From a beta proteobacterium L13 (lineage in GTDB: Bacteria > Pseudomonadota > Gammaproteobacteria > Burkholderiales > Chromobacteriaceae), in contig AMYZ01000007.1 of assembly GCA_000335715.1 (NCBI GenBank), forward strand, positions 62,001 through 126,000: a stretch of 64,000 nt of DNA, written 5' to 3'. Positions 1-11,688 of the stretch are shown here, piece after piece. How positions within the stretch are numbered: position 1 is the stretch's first letter; every line of letters begins with the position of its first letter. Below the pieces are notes generated by a model that was given only the letters and a program-made list of their open reading frames with translations, had not been told where the DNA came from and made no database searches. The translations under genes were made by a program, and so were the position numbers.

Positions 1-72
1 CGTGCCGAGGCTGCTCAGGAAACCGTGGCCGCCGCCGACGTGGTAGCCGCTGTTTCCCGCTTCAAGTCTTAA
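1..72 (+). CDS. hisS: C-terminal end of a gene cut by the window edge, probably histidyl-tRNA synthetase
   Basis: An open frame runs from the first base to a TAA at 70-72 and encodes 23 residues ending VSRFKS, an alanine/valine-rich amphipathic tail. Identification rests on context: yfgM, bamB and der follow hisS in very many proteobacteria, and the tail is compatible with a HisS C-terminus. Only 15 bases separate it from the yfgM start, so the two are probably cotranscribed. No catalytic motif is inside the window, so the name is an inference. Confidence 0.5.
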   Translation, partial: RAEAAQETVAAADVVAAVSRFKS

Positions 73-87
73 TTACAAGGGGGCCGC

Positions 88-720
88 ATGGCTTACGACC
101 TGCAGGAACAAGAACAGATCGACGCGCTCAAGAGTTTTTGGGCGCAGTGGGGCAAGCTGATTGGCGGCGCCGTGCTGGCAGTTTCGCTGGGTTTCATCGG
201 TTACAAAGCCTGGCATGCATACCAGAAAAGCCAGGCCGAACAGGCTGCCGTGGTATACAGCCAGCTGGAACAACAGCTGCAGGCTGGCCAGCTGGATAAA
301 GTAAAAGCTACCGTGGCTGCCTTGCAAAAAGACTATGCCACATCGGCTTATGCGGCCAACGGTACCCTGCTGGCTGCCAAGCTGGCCTTTGACAGCAAAG
401 AGCTGGGTTTTGCCCGCAGCCAGCTGAAGTGGGTAGTGGAGCACGCCGAGAAGGACGAAACCTTGCAGGCCGTTGCCCGCCTGCGTCTGGCGGCCGTATT
501 GCTGGACGAAAAGCAGTACGATGCCGCCCTGGCCGAGCTGGCCATGGCGCACCCGGTAGCGTTTGATGCCATGTTCCTGGACCTGAAGGCCGACGTGCTG
601 GTAGCGCGTGGCGATATTGGCGGTGCACGCGAAGCCTACAAGGCTGCGCTGGCTAAATCTGCTCCTGAAGCGCCGGTACGCGAGTTTATCCAGGCAAAAC
701 TTGACTCTTTGGGGAGCTGA
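88..720 (+). CDS. yfgM: YfgM-type membrane-anchored tetratricopeptide protein
   Basis: This 210-residue protein has a short cytoplasmic N-terminus, one hydrophobic segment at about residues 23-42, and a periplasmic alpha-helical region rich in Ala, Leu and Gln with TPR-like repeats (for example VARLRLAAVLLDEKQYDAAL). In E. coli YfgM is an accessory partner of the SecYEG translocon with the chaperone PpiD and also affects envelope stress signalling. The order hisS-yfgM-bamB-der is the conserved one. The ATG follows AAGGGGGC, a strong ribosome binding site. bamB starts two bases after the stop, so the two are translationally linked. Confidence 0.9.
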   Translation: MAYDLQEQEQIDALKSFWAQWGKLIGGAVLAVSLGFIGYKAWHAYQKSQAEQAAVVYSQLEQQLQAGQLDKVKATVAALQKDYATSAYAANGTLLAAKLAFDSKELGFARSQLKWVVEHAEKDETLQAVARLRLAAVLLDEKQYDAALAELAMAHPVAFDAMFLDLKADVLVARGDIGGAREAYKAALAKSAPEAPVREFIQAKLDSLGS

Positions 721-722
721 TC

Positions 723-1862
723 ATGATGCGCCGACTGTTGCTGTGTGCTGCACTATTGCCTGCGCTGGGTGGTTGCGCATCGTGGTTTGAGGGCGAAGCA
801 GCCTATCAGCCTACGCCGCTGAAGCCTTTGCAAGCGTCTACCGGGCCAAAGGTGCTGTGGCAAGCCAGTGTGCCGGATGCCGATCGTGGCCTGTTTTCCC
901 CCTTTATCGAACAGGGTAAGCTGTGGGTCGCTGGCAGTAATGGCAAAATCCAGCAACTGGACGCGCAAACCGGTAAAACCCTGCATACACTGGATGTAAA
1001 ACAGGTGCTGGTAGCCGGTGTGGCGGTAAATGACGGCTTGGCGTTTGTGGGTAATGATCGCGGTGAGCTGCTCGCAGTTAGTGCTGCAGATGGCAAGCTG
1101 GTATGGAAGCAAACGCTCACCAGCCTGCTGGCAGAAGCACCGCAGTTGGCCGGCCAGGTGTTGATCGTGCGTGCTGGCGACGGGCGTGTGTCTGGCTTCG
1201 ACGTAAAAACCGGCCGCCAGGTCTGGACGCAATGGCAGGCCCAGCCTCCACTTACCGTGCGTGCTACCACTCCGCAAATCAAGGTGGAAGGCAGTGACGT
1301 GCTGCTGGTAGGCGAGGCGGCAGGCAAGGTGGCAGCGTACGCCGCCGAACGTGGCGACCAGCTGTGGCAGTCTGTGGTGGCCAATGCGCGTGGTGCCAGC
1401 GAGCTGGAGCGTGTCACCGATGTGGTGAGCCAGCCCATGTTTGATGGCCGCCGTGTGTGTGCCGTAGCGTACCAGGGCCGTGTCGCCTGCTTCGATTCAC
1501 GTGGCGGCCAGCAGCTATGGGCGCGTGACCTGAGCAGCAGCCGTGGCTTGGTGTCGGATGGCAAGACCGTCTTTGTGACGGCAGAAGATGGCGCGATCTG
1601 GGCATTTGATGCCGACTCGGGTCGCAACCTATGGAAACAGGACGATTTCCGCTACCGCAATGTTTCTGCCCCGGTAACGCTGGGCGACAAATTGCTGGTA
1701 ATTGATGGTGAAGGCTATGCACATCTGCTTTCATCCCTTGATGGACGTATAGTTGGCCGCAGTAGCCTGAAAGTAAACGGCACCGTGCCACGCCCGCTGG
1801 TAAGCGGCGACGTGGCCTATGTGCTGGATAACAATGGCAACCTGTCCGCGCTGACGAAGTAA
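723..1862 (+). CDS. bamB: Outer membrane assembly lipoprotein BamB
   Basis: BamB is the beta-propeller lipoprotein of the BAM complex, which inserts beta-barrel proteins into the outer membrane together with BamA. The 379-residue product starts with a lipoprotein signal peptide whose lipobox LGGC places the acylated Cys at about residue 18. The rest consists of PQQ-like propeller repeats with recurring patterns such as VYALDADSG-type blades (GAIWAFDADSGRNLWKQ, KIQQLDAQTGKTL). Length is normal for the family. Two adjacent ATG codons are at 723 and 726; either can be the start. It lies between yfgM and der in the classical order. A GTTGGCCGCA motif sits inside the gene at 1752. Confidence 0.95.
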   Translation: MMRRLLLCAALLPALGGCASWFEGEAAYQPTPLKPLQASTGPKVLWQASVPDADRGLFSPFIEQGKLWVAGSNGKIQQLDAQTGKTLHTLDVKQVLVAGVAVNDGLAFVGNDRGELLAVSAADGKLVWKQTLTSLLAEAPQLAGQVLIVRAGDGRVSGFDVKTGRQVWTQWQAQPPLTVRATTPQIKVEGSDVLLVGEAAGKVAAYAAERGDQLWQSVVANARGASELERVTDVVSQPMFDGRRVCAVAYQGRVACFDSRGGQQLWARDLSSSRGLVSDGKTVFVTAEDGAIWAFDADSGRNLWKQDDFRYRNVSAPVTLGDKLLVIDGEGYAHLLSSLDGRIVGRSSLKVNGTVPRPLVSGDVAYVLDNNGNLSALTK

Positions 1863-1872
1863 GTAGTACACA

Positions 1873-3237
1873 ATGAAACCGACTATTGCCCTGGTGGGCC
1901 GCCCGAATGTGGGCAAATCTACACTTTTCAACCGACTGACCCGTAGCCGTGATGCCCTGGTGGCAGACCAGCCGGGCCTGACCCGCGACCGTCACTATGG
2001 CCATGGCCGTGGTGCCAGCAAGCCCTACCTGGTAGTGGATACCGGCGGTTTCGAGCCGGTGGTGGACGAAGGCATTCTGTTCGAGATGGCCAGGCAGACC
2101 CTGCAAGCCGTAGACGAAGCCGATGCCATCATTTTCCTGGTGGATGGCCGCGTGGGCCTGACGCCGCAGGACAAGATCATTGCCAACCGCCTGCGCCAGT
2201 CCAACCAGCCGGTTTACCTGGCGGTAAACAAAGCTGAAGGTGTGAGCAATGCCATGGCGGCTGCCGAGTTCCACGAGCTGGCACTGGGCGAGCCGCTGGC
2301 GATCTCTGCCTCGCATGGTGACGGTGTGCGCGAGCTGGTAGAGCTGGTGCTGGAAAACTTCCCGGAAGCCGAGGAAGAAGAAAAGACGCATCACCCGAAA
2401 TTTGTGGTGATCGGCCGCCCGAATGTGGGCAAATCCACGCTGGTGAATGCCGTGCTGGGCGAGGAGCGTGTGATCGCTTTCGACCAGGCCGGTACCACGC
2501 GTGACAGCATCTATATTGATTTTGAGCGCGATGGCCGCAAATACACCATTATCGATACGGCAGGGGTGCGCCGTCGCGGCAAGGTAAACGAGGCTATCGA
2601 GAAGTTTTCGGTCATCAAGACCATCCAGGCCGTGGAAGACGCCAACGTAGCGGTATTGGTACTGGATGCCCAGCTGGATATTTCCGAGCAGGATGCCACC
2701 ATCGCCGGTTTCGCGCTGGAAGCCGGCCGTGCGCTGGTGGTGGCCGTAAACAAATGGGAAGACCTGGAACTGCACCAGAAAGACACCATCAAACGCGATA
2801 TCCTGCGTAAGCTGGGTTTCCTGGATTTTGCCAAGTTCCACTATATTTCCGCGTTGCAAGGCCGTGGTGTGGGTGACTTGTTCAAATCTATTGATGAAGC
2901 GTACAAAGCTGCCATGAGCAAGCTGCCTACGCCGAAGCTGACACGTATCCTGCAGCTGGCTACCGAACGCCAGCAGCCGCCGCGTGCCGGCCAGGTTCGC
3001 CCGAAACTGCGTTATGCCCACCAGGGTGGTATGAACCCGCCGATTATCGTGATTCACGGTAACTCGCTGGACAAGATTCCGGACAGCTACACCCGCTATC
3101 TGGAAGGCATGTTCCGCAAGGCGTTCCATCTGCAAGGCACACCGCTGCGCGTACAATACAAATCGAATAGCAACCCGTTTGAGGTCGAAGCGACAGGTAC
3201 CAAGGTAAGTTTGCTGCGCCACAAGGGGTTCAAATAG
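1873..3237 (+). CDS. der: Ribosome-associated GTPase Der (EngA)
   Basis: Der is the essential GTPase with two tandem G domains that acts in 50S subunit assembly. Both P-loops are visible as GRPNVGKST, at about residues 8-16 and again near 178-186. The second domain has the DTAG switch motif ([11 protein letters not shown]) and NKWE as its G4 motif; the first has DTGG and NKAE. A KH-like C-terminal domain follows (about residues 350-454), ending with basic residues (LLRHKGFK). Length of 454 residues is typical. It starts 10 bases after bamB. Confidence 0.97.
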   Translation: MKPTIALVGRPNVGKSTLFNRLTRSRDALVADQPGLTRDRHYGHGRGASKPYLVVDTGGFEPVVDEGILFEMARQTLQAVDEADAIIFLVDGRVGLTPQDKIIANRLRQSNQPVYLAVNKAEGVSNAMAAAEFHELALGEPLAISASHGDGVRELVELVLENFPEAEEEEKTHHPKFVVIGRPNVGKSTLVNAVLGEERVIAFDQAGTTRDSIYIDFERDGRKYTIIDTAGVRRRGKVNEAIEKFSVIKTIQAVEDANVAVLVLDAQLDISEQDATIAGFALEAGRALVVAVNKWEDLELHQKDTIKRDILRKLGFLDFAKFHYISALQGRGVGDLFKSIDEAYKAAMSKLPTPKLTRILQLATERQQPPRAGQVRPKLRYAHQGGMNPPIIVIHGNSLDKIPDSYTRYLEGMFRKAFHLQGTPLRVQYKSNSNPFEVEATGTKVSLLRHKGFK

Positions 3238-3325
3238 TCTGCTGGAATTTTTTATGCTAAAAAGACTGTTAGCACCAGCTCGCTTGTACTGAATTACAAA
3301 AACTGCATCGAATCGGAGAACAAAA

Positions 3326-3583
3326 ATGAGCGCCAAAGGGCAAATGTTACAAGACCCGTTTCTGAACATCCTGCGTAAAGAGCACGTACCGGTATCCATT
3401 TACCTGGTAAACGGTATCAAGCTGCAGGGTCAGATCGAGTCGTTTGACCAGTACGTAGTTCTGCTGAAAAACACGGTGACCCAGATGGTGTACAAACACG
3501 CCATTTCTACCGTGGTTCCTGCCCGCCCAGTGAACATCCCGCACGAGCACCATGGTGCCAAGTCGGACTCGCAAGACGCGTAA
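3326..3583 (+). CDS. hfq: RNA chaperone Hfq
   Basis: This 85-residue Sm-like protein carries the Sm1 region ([30 protein letters not shown], split here between residues 13 and 42) and the Sm2 signature [10 protein letters not shown]. As a hexameric ring Hfq binds U-rich small-RNA ends on one face and A-rich sequences on the other, pairing sRNAs with mRNAs. The ATG is preceded by a good GGAG site at 3316-3319. The acidic tail is short, as in other betaproteobacteria. It is followed by hflX as in E. coli and Neisseria. It is relevant here because two candidate small RNAs with uridine-rich terminators lie at 52422 and 53042. Confidence 0.98.
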   Translation: MSAKGQMLQDPFLNILRKEHVPVSIYLVNGIKLQGQIESFDQYVVLLKNTVTQMVYKHAISTVVPARPVNIPHEHHGAKSDSQDA

Positions 3584-3599
3584 TCCCTAGTCTTACCCC

Positions 3600-3635
3600 A
3601 AGGCTGGCCGGCGTATGCTGGTCAGCCTTATTTAT
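3600..3635 (+). terminator. Probable partial terminator between hfq and hflX
   Basis: Arms AAGGCTGGCC (3600-3609) and GGTCAGCCTT (3620-3629) form a 10-bp stem with one G-T pair, followed by ATTTATT. The weak T-run suggests partial read-through into hflX, which begins at 3651. Confidence 0.6.
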
Positions 3636-3650
3636 TGAAAGTCCCCCTGC

Positions 3651-4787
3651 GTGTTTGATCGTCCTGATCTTGGTGACCAAGCAGTACTGGTAAGTCTCGA
3701 CTTTGGCGAGGCGGATTATGAAGACGGCGTTAGCGAGTGCCTGGAGCTGATAAAAGGTGCTGGTGTCGCTGTAACCGGCCTGATCAAGGGCAAGCGCCAG
3801 CGCCCGGACTCCGCCTTGTTTGCCGGTAAGGGCAAGGTGGAAGAAATCGCCGCGCTGGTCAAGGCTACCGATGCCAATGTGGTGATTTTCAACCACGCAC
3901 TGGGGCCGGGGCAGGAGCGTAACCTTGAGCGCGTCCTGCAGTGCCGGGTAATAGATCGCGTCACCCTGATTCTGGACATTTTTGCCCAGCGTGCGCGCAG
4001 TCACGAAGGTAAGCTGCAGGTCGAGCTGGCTCAGCTGACACATATGTCTACCCGCCTGGTGCGCGGCTGGACCCACCTGGAGCGTCAGAAGGGTGGCGTG
4101 GGGATGCGCGGCCCGGGTGAAACACAGCTGGAAACTGACCGTCGCTTGCTGGGCTTGCGTGTGAAGGCACTGAAAGACCGCCTGGCCACTGTACAAAAGC
4201 AGCGTAAAACGCAAAGGCGTAGCCGCGACCGCTCCGGTTTGCCATCTGTATCGATAGTCGGCTATACCAATGCGGGCAAATCCACGCTGTTCAATGGCCT
4301 GACCAAAGCGGGTGCCTACGCGGCAGACCAGCTGTTTGCCACGCTGGATACCACCAGTCGGCGCCTGTTCATTAATACCGATGTATCCATCGTGCTGTCG
4401 GATACGGTCGGGTTTATCCGCGATTTGCCCCACTCGCTGGTGGCTTCTTTCCGCGCTACGCTGGAAGAAACCATCTCTGCCGACTTGCTGCTGCATGTGG
4501 TTGATGCGGCCAACCCTATGCGTGAGCGGCAGGTCGAGGAGGTCAATAAAGTACTGAAAGAAATCGGTGCCGATCACGTACCGCAGCTGATGGTGTGGAA
4601 CAAGACCGACCTGCGCGGTTTGCCCCCAGCCATCCTGTACGATGAATACGGCGCGGTAGAGGGTGTACGGGTTTCGGCACTGTCCGGTGCTGGCCTGGAA
4701 CTCCTGCGTGAAGCCATTGCCGAACGGGCGTTGGCAACGACTCACTCGCAAACCACAGAAAAAGTAGATCACTATGGCACAGAATGA
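3651..4787 (+). CDS. hflX: Ribosome-associated GTPase HflX
   Basis: HflX is a GTPase that binds the 50S subunit and splits stalled or stressed ribosomes. The 378-residue product has the N-terminal HflX domain with a glycine-rich segment (GPGETQLETDRR, about residues 155-166) and a Ras-like G domain with GYTNAGKSTLFN (P-loop near residue 205), DTVGF and NKTD. The best start is GTG at 3651, which gives the usual MFDRP-type N-terminus; the ribosome site there is weak. Its last 14 bases overlap the start of hflK in another frame, which indicates coupled translation. Confidence 0.95.
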   Translation: MFDRPDLGDQAVLVSLDFGEADYEDGVSECLELIKGAGVAVTGLIKGKRQRPDSALFAGKGKVEEIAALVKATDANVVIFNHALGPGQERNLERVLQCRVIDRVTLILDIFAQRARSHEGKLQVELAQLTHMSTRLVRGWTHLERQKGGVGMRGPGETQLETDRRLLGLRVKALKDRLATVQKQRKTQRRSRDRSGLPSVSIVGYTNAGKSTLFNGLTKAGAYAADQLFATLDTTSRRLFINTDVSIVLSDTVGFIRDLPHSLVASFRATLEETISADLLLHVVDAANPMRERQVEEVNKVLKEIGADHVPQLMVWNKTDLRGLPPAILYDEYGAVEGVRVSALSGAGLELLREAIAERALATTHSQTTEKVDHYGTE

Positions 4788-5994
4788 CGATAACCGCGGC
4801 AAGCGTCCTGACGACGGCCCGCCGGATCTGGAAGAAATCTTTCGCCAGCTGAACCAGAAGCTGTCACGCCTGCTGGGTGGCAAGCCTGCGCAGCCGGGCG
4901 GCAATAATGGTTTTGGCGGCGGTAATGGCGGCATGCCTTCCGAGCGCGGCATGAAGTTTGGCGCTGCCGGCATTGCGGCCATTCTGGGTGGCTTGTGGCT
5001 GGCAAGCGGCTTCTACGTGGTGGATGCGCGCGAGCAGGGCGTGGTGTTGCGTCTGGGTAGCTATGACCGTATCAGCGATTCCGGCCTGCAGTGGCATGCG
5101 CCTTATCCGTTCGAGCAGGTAGAGATCGTCAATCTTACCGAAGTACGCAGTGTCGAAATCGGCTACCGCGGCTCGGCCAAGAGCCGTGTCGAAGAAGAGT
5201 CGCTGATGCTGACCGAAGACCAGAACATCATCGATGTACAGCTTTCGGTGCAATACGACATCAAGGATGCACGTGAATTCCTGTTCAACAACCTGGCCAT
5301 GGAAGAGGGTGCTCAGGATGTGGTGAAACAGGCTGCCGAAACGGCTATCCGTGAAGTAGTTGGCCGCAACAAAGTGGACTTCGTGCTGAACGAAGGCCGT
5401 GGCCAGATTGCCGTGGATACCCAGCGCATCATGCAGGAAATTCTGGATCGCTACGGCATGGGCGTACGTATCGCCAAAGTGAACATTAACGACGTGCAGC
5501 CGCCAGAGCCGGTGATTGCCGCCTTTGATGATGCGGTAAAAGCAGGTCAGGACAAAGAGAAGCTGCGTAACGAAGGCCAGGCCTACGCTAACGAAGTCAT
5601 CCCTAAAGCCCAGGGCTTGGCAGCGCGCCTGGCGCAAGAAGCCGATGGTTACCGCCAGCGTGTGATTTCCACTGCCGAGGGTGATGCAGCCCGCTTCCAG
5701 AGCGTGTTGGCAGAGTACGGCAAAGCGCCGAAAGTGATGCGTGACCGCCTGTACCTGGACATGATGCAGCAAGTGCTGACCAATAGCAGCAAGGTATACG
5801 TAGACCAGAAAGCCGGTAGTAACCTGCTTTACCTGCCGCTGGACAAGCTGATGCAGCAAACCGCCAGTGATAAAGCAGCCGAGGCCAAGCCTGCCCCTAC
5901 TGCGCCGGCCCCCGATACGGCTGCCCCGGCTGCCCAGCCCAACCAGAACATGGCACGCCCGCCGGTAGAGCGCGACGTTGTTCGTGGCCGCTAA
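4774..5994 (+). CDS. hflK: Membrane protease modulator HflK
   Basis: HflK is a SPFH/Band 7 membrane protein that with HflC forms a large assembly around the FtsH protease. The 406-residue sequence has an N-terminal cytoplasmic segment rich in Gly, Asn and Pro, one transmembrane segment near residues 50-72 (GAAGIAAILGGLWLASGFYVV), the Band 7 domain and a long helical region rich in Ala, Glu and Arg. The tail is Pro/Ala-rich. The ATG overlaps the end of hflX, and hflC begins 12 bases after the stop with GGATAGCAAG upstream. Confidence 0.95.
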   Translation: MAQNDDNRGKRPDDGPPDLEEIFRQLNQKLSRLLGGKPAQPGGNNGFGGGNGGMPSERGMKFGAAGIAAILGGLWLASGFYVVDAREQGVVLRLGSYDRISDSGLQWHAPYPFEQVEIVNLTEVRSVEIGYRGSAKSRVEEESLMLTEDQNIIDVQLSVQYDIKDAREFLFNNLAMEEGAQDVVKQAAETAIREVVGRNKVDFVLNEGRGQIAVDTQRIMQEILDRYGMGVRIAKVNINDVQPPEPVIAAFDDAVKAGQDKEKLRNEGQAYANEVIPKAQGLAARLAQEADGYRQRVISTAEGDAARFQSVLAEYGKAPKVMRDRLYLDMMQQVLTNSSKVYVDQKAGSNLLYLPLDKLMQQTASDKAAEAKPAPTAPAPDTAAPAAQPNQNMARPPVERDVVRGR

Positions 5995-6006
5995 AAGGAT
6001 AGCAAG

Positions 6007-6882
6007 ATGGATCGTTTCTTTCCTGTAGTACTGGGTATCGCCGGCGCTTTGCTGCTGGCATCCGGCTCGCTGTATACCGTAGACCAGCGCCAGTTCGCCA
6101 TGGTGTTCCAGTTTGGTGAAGTGGTGCGCGTGGTGAAAGAACCAGGCATCCAGTTCAAGGTGCCGATGCTGCAAAACGTGCGTTATTTCGATCGTCGCAT
6201 CCAGACCATCGACCCGGAAGCACCCGAGCTGTTCAACACCCGCGAGAAGAAAAACGTGCTGGTGGATAGCTTTGTGAAATGGCGCGTGCGCGATGTAGAG
6301 CAGTTCTACAAGAGCGTAGGGGGCAACGAGACGGTTGCCGTGCAGCGCCTGCGCCAGACTATCAATGATGGTCTGCGTGCCGAGTTTGGCCAGAAAACCG
6401 TCGCAGATGTCATTTCAGGCAAGCGCGATGAGGTGATGGAGCTGGTACGCAAGCGTGCCAACGTTGATGCGCAGAAAATCGGCATGGAAATTCTCGATGT
6501 CCGCTTAAAGCGCGTGGATTTTCCGGATAAAATCAGCACCTCGGTTTACGAGCGCATGAACTCCGAGCGCCGCACCGTAGCCAACCAGCTGCGCAGTGAA
6601 GGCGCAGCCGAAGCCGAGCGTATTCGCGCCGATGCCGACCGCCAGCGTGAGGTCGTGCTGGCTGAAGCCTATAGCAAGGCCCAGGCTATCAAGGGTGAGG
6701 GGGATGCTAAGGCTGCGGCGATTTATGCCCAGGCTTATGGCAAGAATCCGGAGTTTTATGCCTTCTGGCGGAGCATGGATGCGTACAAGCAAACCTTCCG
6801 CAACAAGAGCGACGTGATGGTTCTGGACCCAAGTTCAGAATTCTTCAAGTATTTCAAGAATGCGCAACCGAAGCCACGCTGA
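6007..6882 (+). CDS. hflC: Membrane protease modulator HflC
   Basis: HflC is the 291-residue partner of HflK. It has one N-terminal membrane anchor (VVLGIAGALLLASGSLYTV, about residues 7-25), a Band 7 domain and an extended helical segment (SEGAAEAERIRADADRQREV) followed by the typical AYGKNPEFYAFWRSMDAYKQ region. It is the last gene before a strong terminator at 6935. No DUF2065 gene lies between hflC and hisZ, unlike in many gammaproteobacteria. Confidence 0.95.
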   Translation: MDRFFPVVLGIAGALLLASGSLYTVDQRQFAMVFQFGEVVRVVKEPGIQFKVPMLQNVRYFDRRIQTIDPEAPELFNTREKKNVLVDSFVKWRVRDVEQFYKSVGGNETVAVQRLRQTINDGLRAEFGQKTVADVISGKRDEVMELVRKRANVDAQKIGMEILDVRLKRVDFPDKISTSVYERMNSERRTVANQLRSEGAAEAERIRADADRQREVVLAEAYSKAQAIKGEGDAKAAAIYAQAYGKNPEFYAFWRSMDAYKQTFRNKSDVMVLDPSSEFFKYFKNAQPKPR

Positions 6883-6934
6883 TAAAATGGCGTGACTTGC
6901 GACAGCCCGGCACTTGCCGGGTTGCGATAAAAAC

Positions 6935-6962
6935 AAGGCGGGATCACGCATCCCGCCTTTTC
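6935..6962 (+). terminator. Terminator after hflC
   Basis: A perfect 10-bp stem AAGGCGGGAT (6935-6944) / ATCCCGCCTT (6950-6959) with a CACGC loop is followed by TTTCTT. It ends 16 bases before the hisZ ATG, so hisZ depends on read-through or on a promoter overlapping this hairpin. Confidence 0.85.
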
Positions 6963-6978
6963 TTGTGTGCAAAAAACA

Positions 6979-9457
<2,479 letters not shown>

Positions 9458-9495
9458 TGGCCTGATACCGTCGGCGCCTGCCGGTGAGGTGTAAC

Positions 9496-9525
9496 AAAAA
9501 GCCCGTCCATGTGACGGGCTTTTTG
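9496..9525 (+). terminator. Terminator after purA
   Basis: Arms GCCCGTC (9501-9507) and GACGGGC (9513-9519), loop CATGT, flanked by AAAAA upstream and TTTTT downstream. The A/T flanks make it able to work in both directions. Confidence 0.9.
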
Positions 9526-9546
9526 CTGGGTAGCCCGAAGTGCCAG

Positions 9547-9580
9547 AAAAAAGCCCCTTGCTAGAGCAAGGGGCTTGGTT
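9547..9580 (-). terminator. Terminator after mltD
   Basis: On the minus strand a stem AAGCCCCTTGC / GCAAGGGGCTT (9551-9576) is followed by TTTTTTC. It ends the convergent mltD transcript about 20 bases after its stop. Confidence 0.88.
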
Positions 9581-9597
9581 AACAGATGCCGGGGCGA

Positions 9598-11535
9598 TCA
9601 GAGCCCGGTATTCTGCACGCGTACTTTCTGTCCCGGTTGCAGGTTGGCCAGCTGTTCCGGGTTGTTCCAGCGCAGGATGTCGGTATGGGCTACGCCAAAC
9701 TTGCGGGCAATGCTGAACACCGTGTCGCCGCGCTGCACAACATAGTCTACTGCTACCACTGCCGTGGCCGGGCGGCTGAAGGATGCAGGACGCAGGGCGC
9801 TGCTATCGGTGGCGCTGGCTACGGCGGTGCTGCTGGTGCCGATCACTTTCAGTACCTGGCCCAGTTTTACCGTGTCGTCCTGCAGGCTGTTCAGGCTACG
9901 CAAGTCGGTAACACTCATACTGTAGCGGCGGGAAATATTGTACAGGGTGTCGCCTGGGGCCACGGTATGCAGGCTGGCGCTGGCGCTCACGACTTTATCC
10001 GGGTTGCTCACCGGAATGTTGTCACCCAGCGAGCCAGCTGTTTCGGCCTTGGCTGCCACTTTGACCACCTCTGGCTTCACCAGCTCGGCGCGAATCGGCT
10101 CGAAGCGTGGTTCGTTGCGGCTAGGCACTGCGACAGGTTCGGTGCGCGTGGCAACACGCACGGTGGCCTGCTCGGGGCGCGGGCTGGCATCGATGCGTGC
10201 AGGCTCGGCTTTTTGCAGGGTGCGCAGTGGTGTGGTTTCGGCCGTTTTGATGGTATCAGGCTGCGGTGCCGGCTTGACGGGCTCGGTGACTGCTTTGGGT
10301 GTATCCATCGGCCCAGCGTTGGCCGCAAAGGCAACCAGAGTGGCACTCTCAGCTGGCTGAGCAGCGATGTCAGTGCTTTCCAGGTTCGGGGCGGTACTGT
10401 TGCTGCGCAGGGCGACCAGTACTGGCCGGCCCGCCGACAGCGCGCTGCCTTTCAGGTTGTTAGCGGTGATCAGTTCGTTCGGATTCATGTCGAACTGGCT
10501 GGCCAGCTCGCTGGTGGTGGTGTCGCTATCCGGCACGTGAACCTGCCAGGTCAGCAAGGGTTTGTCCCACTTGGCCAGATTGGTTTCAAACTTGTGCAGC
10601 TTGGTCGCAGGCAACAGCATCTGGCGGCCCGGCTTGTGGGCATACACCGGCAAGTTGAAGGCCGGGTTGAGTTCCTTGAATTCGGCTACCGGCATCTCTG
10701 CCAGCTTGGCGGCAATGTCGATATTCATGTGGCGACCGTTGCTGGTGGCCACAAAGGTGGGTTTGTTCGGGAACGGGTCCAGTTTCAGGCCAAACTTTTC
10801 CGGTTCCAGCATGATGTTACGCACGGCCAGCAGCTTGGGCACGTAGTTACGTGTCTCGGCTGGCATCTGGATGTTTTCGTAGGTTTCCACTTCGCCACGT
10901 GCGCGTACTTTGGCGATGGCGCGCGACAGGTTGCCTTCGCCCCAGTTGTAGGCGGCCAGGGCCAGGCTCCAGTCGCCGAACATGGTGTACAGGTTTTGCA
11001 GGTAGTCCAGCGCGGCGCGGGTGGACTCCATCACGTCGCGGCGGCCGTCGTACCACCAGGTTTGTTCCAGACCATACTGGCGGCCAGTGGCCGGCATGAA
11101 TTGCCACAGGCCCGAAGCACCGACATGAGACTGGGCACCCGGTACGAAGGCACTTTCTACTACGGGCAGGAAGGCAATTTCGGTAGGCATGCCACGGCGC
11201 TCTACCTCGTTCATGATGTGAAACAGGTATTTGCGACCCCGATCCATGGTGCGCTTGAAGTAGGCCGACTTGCCTGCAAAGTTGCGCTCGTGGCGGCGCA
11301 CCAGCTCCGGGTTGACTTCCGTCATCTGGAAGCCTTCCCGCGCACGGGTCCACACACTGTCACCGTTACGTAGCGGGCTGGTATTCAGCAGCATCATGTC
11401 CAGGCCGGCAGACAGGCCATCGTCAACATTCCCCGCGGGGTAGTTGTAAACGGGCATGGCACTATTGGCGTGAGCCAGCATGGGCAAGGACAGCGCGAGG
11501 GTGACCGACAATGCGAGCGGAGTAAGCTTTTTCAT
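9598..11535 (-). CDS. mltD: Lytic murein transglycosylase D with LysM domains
   Basis: MltD cleaves the glycan strands of peptidoglycan, giving 1,6-anhydromuramyl ends. The 645-residue product has a signal peptide (about 1-23, ending AHA), an SLT domain with the catalytic Glu in LPVVESAFVPGAQS (near residue 125) and the AAYNWGEGN motif, then a degenerate LysM around residue 370 and two clear LysM domains at the C-terminus (VAPGDTLYNISRRYSMSV, VQRGDTVFSIARKFGVAH). A Pro/Thr/Glu-rich linker separates them. Unlike E. coli MltD there is no lipobox Cys, so the protein is probably not lipidated. gloB follows upstream in the same order as in E. coli. Confidence 0.95.
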   Translation of the reverse strand: MKKLTPLALSVTLALSLPMLAHANSAMPVYNYPAGNVDDGLSAGLDMMLLNTSPLRNGDSVWTRAREGFQMTEVNPELVRRHERNFAGKSAYFKRTMDRGRKYLFHIMNEVERRGMPTEIAFLPVVESAFVPGAQSHVGASGLWQFMPATGRQYGLEQTWWYDGRRDVMESTRAALDYLQNLYTMFGDWSLALAAYNWGEGNLSRAIAKVRARGEVETYENIQMPAETRNYVPKLLAVRNIMLEPEKFGLKLDPFPNKPTFVATSNGRHMNIDIAAKLAEMPVAEFKELNPAFNLPVYAHKPGRQMLLPATKLHKFETNLAKWDKPLLTWQVHVPDSDTTTSELASQFDMNPNELITANNLKGSALSAGRPVLVALRSNSTAPNLESTDIAAQPAESATLVAFAANAGPMDTPKAVTEPVKPAPQPDTIKTAETTPLRTLQKAEPARIDASPRPEQATVRVATRTEPVAVPSRNEPRFEPIRAELVKPEVVKVAAKAETAGSLGDNIPVSNPDKVVSASASLHTVAPGDTLYNISRRYSMSVTDLRSLNSLQDDTVKLGQVLKVIGTSSTAVASATDSSALRPASFSRPATAVVAVDYVVQRGDTVFSIARKFGVAHTDILRWNNPEQLANLQPGQKVRVQNTGL

Positions 11536-11688
11536 GGGCGGGGCCTGTTTTCTCTATGCGGGCGATGCTAACACGGCTTGAGCAAGCAATAAGTCATAAA
11601 AAGTGCTCAAGGCCCTGATTTTTGCTGATTTTTAGAGGGCTTTCAGCAGCTTGGCTAGTGATTTTTTACAGTTACTTGATATTTTTGT

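Noticed and set aside
1414-3399. Long minus-strand open frame of 661 codons opposite bamB and der
   Set aside because: It lies entirely antisense to two certain genes, has no recognisable domain, and results from G+C-rich codon use. The same holds for other long antisense frames such as 27109-28806 and 9586-11373.
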